A DNA stretch of 11,579 nucleotides from CAZWRV01 sp964636325. Its GTDB lineage: Bacteria; Verrucomicrobiota; Lentisphaeria; Victivallales; GWF2-50-93. Location of the stretch: contig CAZWRV010000138.1 of the NCBI GenBank assembly GCA_964636325.1, forward strand, positions 1-11,579. Direction: 5' to 3'. The position numbers and the translations under genes were made by a program. Positions 11,108 through 11,579 of this stretch are shown in pieces. The notes below the pieces were generated by a model. That model did no database searches. It was not told the origin of the DNA and saw only the letters and a program-made list of their open reading frames with translations. How positions within the stretch are numbered: the stretch's first letter is position 1; each line of letters starts with the position of its first letter.

Positions 11108-11148
11108 CTCCTGATAGTGTTAAAACGCGCAAAGCGGAGGAAACTGGC

Positions 11149-11535
11149 ATGGATGAGCATGGAGGTCGTCTGATGGAGTTTGAGAGGTTCCTCAAGATCA
11201 ACAGCCTGGTTCATGTTGACAGGTTGAAATATTATTTGAACTGGGTGGACCTCTTCATGAAAAGGCGCAGCTACAATGTGGAGGCTATAGACCAGGACTC
11301 GCTTCCGGCATTTTTGAATTCGTTGCGCACGGATCCCAGATGCAAGGACTGGCAGATAACGCAGGCGGAGAACGCCGTGCGGCTCTTCGTCGTCAACTTC
11401 CTCAAACTTGATATCCGGCCGAAAAAGCCTGCGGATCTTGGGGCAGGCGAGGAAGTGAAGGCGCTTCCATGGGACGAGTCGTTCAAAAAAATGGTGGAGA
11501 GTCTTCGCGTCAGGCATTACTCATACTCGTTTTAA
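11149..11535 (+). pseudogene. intI: Integron integrase IntI, N-terminal fragment with extra SAM-like domain
   Basis: The tyrosine recombinase of the integron, truncated. From ATG 11149, with GGAGG eight bases upstream (an ATG at 11086 lies in the repeat and is rejected), it runs 128 aa. Residues about 10-90 (RLKYYLNWVDLFMKRRSYNV... to ...VRLFVVNFLKL) look like a core-binding SAM-like domain: Y-x-x-W(V/I)-x-x-F, then L-x-x-FL-x-x-L, then Q-x-x-NAVR-x-F. After a linker, FKKMVESLRVRHYSYS is the standard opening of integron integrases (LRVRHYSxRTExxY). The frame then ends F-stop as the DNA turns AT-rich. The catalytic R-H-R-Y part is absent from the window. The divergent orientation beside attI supports the call. 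It is probably interrupted by an insertion, or less likely an assembly join. Confidence 0.75.
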
Positions 11536-11579
11536 ACAGTTGGAAAAATTGAAATGTTGATAATCAACGACTTATGAAT
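11530..11579. other. Unrelated AT-rich sequence replacing intI; possible end of an insertion element
   Basis: After the codons for HYSYS the sequence becomes GTTTTAAACAG... and no frame continues the integrase. A perfect 13-bp palindrome, GTTGATAATCAAC, lies at 11556-11568. This could be the terminal part of an insertion sequence that split intI. The window ends before it can be identified. Confidence 0.3.

Larger units (their letters stand above)
7817..11535 (-). mobile_element. Chromosomal-type integron: truncated intI, attI and five complete cassettes
   Basis: The layout is the standard integron one. intI (plus strand) and the cassettes (minus strand) diverge from an attI region. Cassette boundaries by the G/TT cleavage position are: cassette 1, 10761-10127; 2, 10126-9550; 3, 9549-8939; 4, 8938-8284; 5, 8283-7823 (461-655 bp each). 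All cassette genes point away from intI and each cassette ends in an attC. For cassettes 1, 2, 3 and 5 the 5' core and the attC R'' box are exact reverse complements: GTTATGC/GCATAAC, GTTATCT/AGATAAC, GTTAGCC/GGCTAAC and GTTAGCT/AGCTAAC. Cassette 4 mismatches (GTTATCC/ACATAAC). The cassettes are AT-rich against GC-rich flanks. The integrase is cut short, so the array may now be immobile. Confidence 0.85.

Noticed and set aside
11086..11148. Upstream ATG (11086) for intI
   Set aside because: The added residues are encoded by the 55-bp repeat, and the ATG at 11149 has GGAGG eight bases upstream.
11098..11517. 139-codon minus-strand frame opposite intI
   Set aside because: It is the antisense of the integrase fragment. 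The plus-strand frame has the ribosome-binding site and the integrase-like motifs.

Overview
The window joins two kinds of DNA. Positions 1-5061 and 6405-7808 hold GC-rich chromosomal-type genes: an RND efflux pump with its membrane-fusion adaptor, and a metal-dependent amidohydrolase. Positions 7817-11535 hold a chromosomal-type integron: a truncated integrase gene on the plus strand and, diverging from it on the minus strand, an AT-rich array of five complete small gene cassettes separated by 52-60 bp attC sites. The taxon cannot be read directly. The integron, the intergenic hairpin repeats and the amidohydrolase type would fit an environmental bacterium outside the Proteobacteria, for example in the Planctomycetota/Verrucomicrobiota/Lentisphaerota group, but this is a guess.

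Layout. At 1-223 there is a terminator-like hairpin and one 159-bp repeat. At 220-3414 (-) lies the RND permease. At 3421-3720 there is a diverged hairpin-rich repeat followed by a second near-identical copy of the 159-bp repeat, so the permease is bracketed by direct repeats. At 3742-5061 (-) lies the adaptor. At 5174-5452 there is a 279-bp foldback, MITE-like element with terminal inverted repeats of about 54 bp. At 5555-5755 (-) lies a DUF4177-type gene broken by a TAG codon. At 5831-6330 (-) lies a BrnT/BrnA toxin-antitoxin pair with a strong promoter and a 17-bp palindromic operator. At 6405-7808 (-) lies the amidohydrolase, whose start codon is 8 bp from the last attC site.

Integron. 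The first cassette joins attI at GTTATGC (10756-10762). From there the cassettes are: (1) a YidD-like gene plus a DUF4177-like gene; (2) an antitoxin plus RelE-like toxin; (3) a CHP02574-type antitoxin plus RelE/ParE toxin; (4) an antitoxin plus ParE-like toxin; (5) HicB plus a frameshifted HicA. In four of the five cassettes the 7-base core at the 5' end is the exact reverse complement of the R'' box of the same cassette's attC, as expected of DNA that once circularised by IntI recombination. The two clearest attC sites carry an extrahelical base in the L'' arm. Cassettes 2, 4 and 5 carry their own promoters of TTGRAA-16 bp-TATAWT type.

The integrase reading frame covers an extra SAM-like domain and the first residues (RHYSY) of the usual integron-integrase N-terminus. 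It then stops where the sequence becomes AT-rich and unrelated, so the integrase looks disrupted. The spacer between integrase and attI holds two 55-bp direct repeats, repeated AATAGCA boxes and several dyads that could be control or integrase-binding sites.
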